Assembly: GCA_949286705.1 (NCBI GenBank)
Contig: CASEDF010000005.1
Span: 1 to 64,000 of the forward strand
Direction of reading: 5' to 3'
Source: an uncultured bacterium
GTDB lineage: Bacteria; Cyanobacteriota; Vampirovibrionia; Gastranaerophilales; Gastranaerophilaceae
Length of the DNA stretch: 64,000 bases
The number at the start of each line of letters is the position of its first letter. Positions within the stretch are counted from its first letter, which is position 1. Position numbers and translations under genes: made by a program. A model generated the notes under the pieces. It was given only the letters and a program-made list of their open reading frames with translations. It had not been told where the DNA came from and did not search any database. Of this stretch, positions 61,779 through 64,000 are shown in pieces.

Positions 61779-64000
61779 ATTTTACTGCATATCCGTATAA
61801 AGCAGCTCTGCGTTTTTTAATTTTTTTGATTAAGGATTTGCCTTTTTTCATATTTGATAAATGAAGAACGTTTCTGGCAGCTTCTTGTTCGGGTTGTTCA
61901 TTCAGGCTTTTGATTGCGGAATAAGCTTGTAAGCCCTGGCTTCCTACTTCAAGTGCGGTACTGCCAATGTTCATCGCTTTTTCCATTCTTTCTTGTCTTT
62001 CAAATTTACGTTGTGCATCAGTTTTTCCGCGTTCCGGCTGAATAATTTCACCATTGTCAGCGGTAAGTGCTCTTTGTTCTTCCTCATCAAGTAATTCATT
62101 GAGATTATTTTCAGGTTCTTCAAGTTTTTCTATTTTTTCATTTTCGGAACCCTCATCAGCCAAAATAGTTTCTTGCGGATCTTGAGAAGCAGCAGCTTCA
62201 ATTTCTTCTTTTGTTTCCGGTTTAATAATGTCACCGTTGTCAGCAGTAAGGACTCTTTGCACTTCTTCATCAAGTTTTTCATCAAGATTATTTTCAGGTT
62301 TTTCAAGTTTTTCTAAAACTTCATTTCTTGGATTCTGATTGTTAGAAGCGGGGTTCTGAGAATCTTTAGAATCTGTTTCATCAACCTTATCTAAATTGGA
62401 TTTATCATCTGAATTTTTCTTATCATTTTTGCCTTTTTTTATGTTGCCTTTTTCATCAACGATGCTGTTTTCATCTTTTTGACCTGAGCTAGCATAACCG
62501 CTGATTAAATTAGTTAACGAACCTGCTATTGATAATGAACTTCCGACTAAGCTTAAAACTGCTTCGGCTTTACCGGAGGCTTTGCCTTGAGTTTGTTTTA
62601 TTAAAGAACTGATTTGTGAAGCAGAGGTTACAGTCGTACCAACAGCAGATGCTACCTGACCTATTTTTTGACCTATATTGCTGCCCTGCATTCCTCCTGC
62701 AATACCGCCTGCAGCGCCTGTAGTTGATGATACGATACCGGCTATAGAATTGATTGTATTCAAATTCTTGCTTGATTGTTTACCATTAAGTGTATTGGTA
62801 TTTGAAATCATTTGTGTCGTTGAACCAACAAGGTTTGCGGCACTTGAAGTTGCTTGTAAACCTGTGCTTATAGCTTGACCGGCAGTCATACTTGCTGTTT
62901 GTGCAACTTGTCCTGCAGCTTGTGCACCTGCTTGAGCTGCTTGAGCTGCTGCTTGACCGGCTTGAACACCGGCCTGTGCTACTTGAGTACCTGTTTGAGC
63001 TGCTTGACCTGCTGCTTCTGCTGCGGCACCGCCTGCCGGGATAAATGACATTGCTGCGCTTGCTATACTTGTACCCAAAGTCATCCAAGCTTCTTTACTT
63101 AGACCGTTTTCAAACATAACAGCTGCTTTTGCAATGCCGCAGGCAAGTTGACCGGCAATTAGTACTATGTCCAATGCTGATAATTGAACTTTTGCTACGC
63201 CGTCTGTTATTTCCAGAGCGGTAGTCAAAGGTACAAATACGATTTGACCGATAATCGGGATACCTGATAAGCCTGCTGTAACTTTACCTGTTATAAATAA
63301 TATTTTTTCAACTAATTTGAGAATGGTAAGTACAGTTTGGACTATTGTTAAAACATTAGAAACTACGCCTATTACAGCTAATGATTTTTGCATTTTGGCT
63401 TGCTTTTCTTTTTCTTTTTTCTGAGCAGCCTTTTGCATTTTTATTCTTTGTTTTGTTATTTTTTCATATTTTCTGTGATTTTTATTGGAAGATTGGAAAA
63501 GTTTTGTTATAGATAATTTATTATCATTTATACGTGCTGTCAAAACATTAAATCTGCCTGAAATAGCAGTCATTCTTTCTTGATTTGCAGTGACTAAAGC
63601 AATATCACTTTGAGTTTCTGTTCCGTTGCCTGCAGAAGATGTCAACAGACCGCCGCCTTGCTGACCGTTATTTTGTCCTGCTGCCATGCCTCCGCCTGAT
63701 TGCTGGCTTGCTAATATACGTGAATTTGCTTCTTCTGTTTGTGCATTTAAGGCTTCAAATTCTGCTGCCAATGTGTTTTGTTCTTGCATTGCCTCTTCGG
63801 AATCTTTTGTTAATTCTTCTATTTCTTTTTGGTCTTTATTAATTTGTTTGACAACTTTTTTAGATTCCTTTTCTAAATCTTTTTCTTCTTTTTTGGCATC
63901 TTTTGTTACTTTTTCAGAATCTTTGCTTGCTTCTTCTGCTTCTTCAGTTGCCTCATTAGACTGTTCTTCACCTTTTTCACCTTCTTTTTGGGTTTCTTTT
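61777..64000 (-). CDS. Very large Ala/Gln-rich membrane-associated protein, partial at right edge
   Basis: The frame is open from the right edge to 61777; the Met at 63789 is internal, since the upstream 70 codons (Glu/Lys/Ser-rich, EEAEEASKDSEKVTKDAKKE) also read through. Order: charged coiled coil; Gly/Gln/Asn-rich linker; basic helix; hydrophobic block (near 130-235 from Met 63789: VIGVVSNVLTIVQTVLTILK, FITGKVTAGLSGIPIIGQIV); Ala/Gln-rich repeats (QAAQTGTQVAQAG and so on); Ser/Gly-rich hydrophobic part; charged tail with two copies of an acidic repeat (QRVLTADNGDIIKPE and QRALTADNGEIIQPE). No signal peptide seen since the start is outside. It has the look of pore-forming translocator or effector proteins, but no family is recognised. 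Confidence 0.78.
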   Translation of the reverse strand, partial: KETQKEGEKGEEQSNEATEEAEEASKDSEKVTKDAKKEEKDLEKESKKVVKQINKDQKEIEELTKDSEEAMQEQNTLAAEFEALNAQTEEANSRILASQQSGGGMAAGQNNGQQGGGLLTSSAGNGTETQSDIALVTANQERMTAISGRFNVLTARINDNKLSITKLFQSSNKNHRKYEKITKQRIKMQKAAQKKEKEKQAKMQKSLAVIGVVSNVLTIVQTVLTILKLVEKILFITGKVTAGLSGIPIIGQIVFVPLTTALEITDGVAKVQLSALDIVLIAGQLACGIAKAAVMFENGLSKEAWMTLGTSIASAAMSFIPAGGAAAEAAGQAAQTGTQVAQAGVQAGQAAAQAAQAGAQAAGQVAQTASMTAGQAISTGLQATSSAANLVGSTTQMISNTNTLNGKQSSKNLNTINSIAGIVSSTTGAAGGIAGGMQGSNIGQKIGQVASAVGTTVTSASQISSLIKQTQGKASGKAEAVLSLVGSSLSIAGSLTNLISGYASSGQKDENSIVDEKGNIKKGKNDKKNSDDKSNLDKVDETDSKDSQNPASNNQNPRNEVLEKLEKPENNLDEKLDEEVQRVLTADNGDIIKPETKEEIEAAASQDPQETILADEGSENEKIEKLEEPENNLNELLDEEEQRALTADNGEIIQPERGKTDAQRKFERQERMEKAMNIGSTALEVGSQGLQAYSAIKSLNEQPEQEAARNVLHLSNMKKGKSLIKKIKKRRAALYGYAVK

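Noticed and set aside
62786-63088. Ser/Arg-rich frame of 100 codons inside the large gene
   Set aside because: Same strand, shifted frame of an Ala/Gln repeat region; composition follows from repeated GCA/CAA codons.

Overview
The window looks like the chromosome of an anaerobic, AT-rich, diderm bacterium, most probably a gut Gastranaerophilales (Melainabacteria/Vampirovibrionia, the non-photosynthetic sister group of Cyanobacteria). This is inferred from gene content: a fermentative [FeFe]-hydrogenase locus with HydF, FixC/FixX, TonB-ExbB-ExbD and an LptF/G permease (two membranes), several FTLAEVLITLG-type prepilins, and many small lineage-type proteins of unknown function. No rRNA, tRNA, CRISPR array, prophage or insertion sequence was seen. 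Genes are dense, in short operons on both strands.

Layout. 0.2-5.2 kb: minus-strand hydrogenase operon (2Fe-2S ferredoxin, sensory PAS hydrogenase, SpoIIE-like phosphatase, second ferredoxin, group B catalytic hydrogenase). 5.2-10.8 kb: purB, rpsO, gyrA and the RNase P RNA. 10.8-18 kb: two prepilin-like genes, small unknowns, a solute-binding protein, rarA and a secreted GH13 glycosidase. 19-22.8 kb: ftsH followed by an orphan pair resembling the two subunits of the corrinoid iron-sulfur protein (AcsD/AcsC). 23.4-27.5 kb: ExbB, two ExbD, TonB and two exported proteins. 27.7-37.4 kb: SpoIID-like protein, HU, rsmD, fixC-fixX, MntA/HepT toxin-antitoxin, gatA and hydF. 39-46.4 kb: mnmE, two large TPR proteins, a lipoprotein and a Fic protein. 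47-49 kb: small XRE regulators with a gene remnant. 49-56.6 kb: housekeeping (LptF/G, MDR dehydrogenase, cysE, tyrS, pheA, a phosphohexomutase). 56.7-61.8 kb: signalling operon (GAF/HD-GYP, TPR, two LuxR-type response regulators, pentapeptide repeat). The right edge cuts a very large Ala/Gln-rich protein.

Main discovery candidate: four dispersed prepilin genes (1-176 minus, 17936-18990 plus, 29738-30786 plus, 37406-38648 minus) each have a well-placed Shine-Dalgarno and ATG, three of them also a recognisable promoter, followed within about 25-45 bases by a run of G or C (9, 9, 9 and 11 bases). In every case the run puts the ATG out of frame with the prepilin domain, and in every case a run of exactly 10 would join them. 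This is what a family of phase-variable pilins, all OFF in this sequence, would look like; systematic homopolymer error or programmed slippage are the rivals. In three of the four, the stretch between tract and pilin domain is a mosaic of short palindromic repeats that nevertheless stays open for 91-163 codons and ends in a duplicated FTLAE motif.

How the genes fit together: the hydrogenase operon plus HydF indicates H2-linked fermentation with H2 sensing; FixC/FixX suggests electron bifurcation or transfer to quinone-like acceptors; TonB/ExbBD, the solute-binding protein and the GH13 enzyme suggest uptake and breakdown of glycans; pilins, TPR, Fic and signalling proteins suggest surface interaction with neighbours or host.
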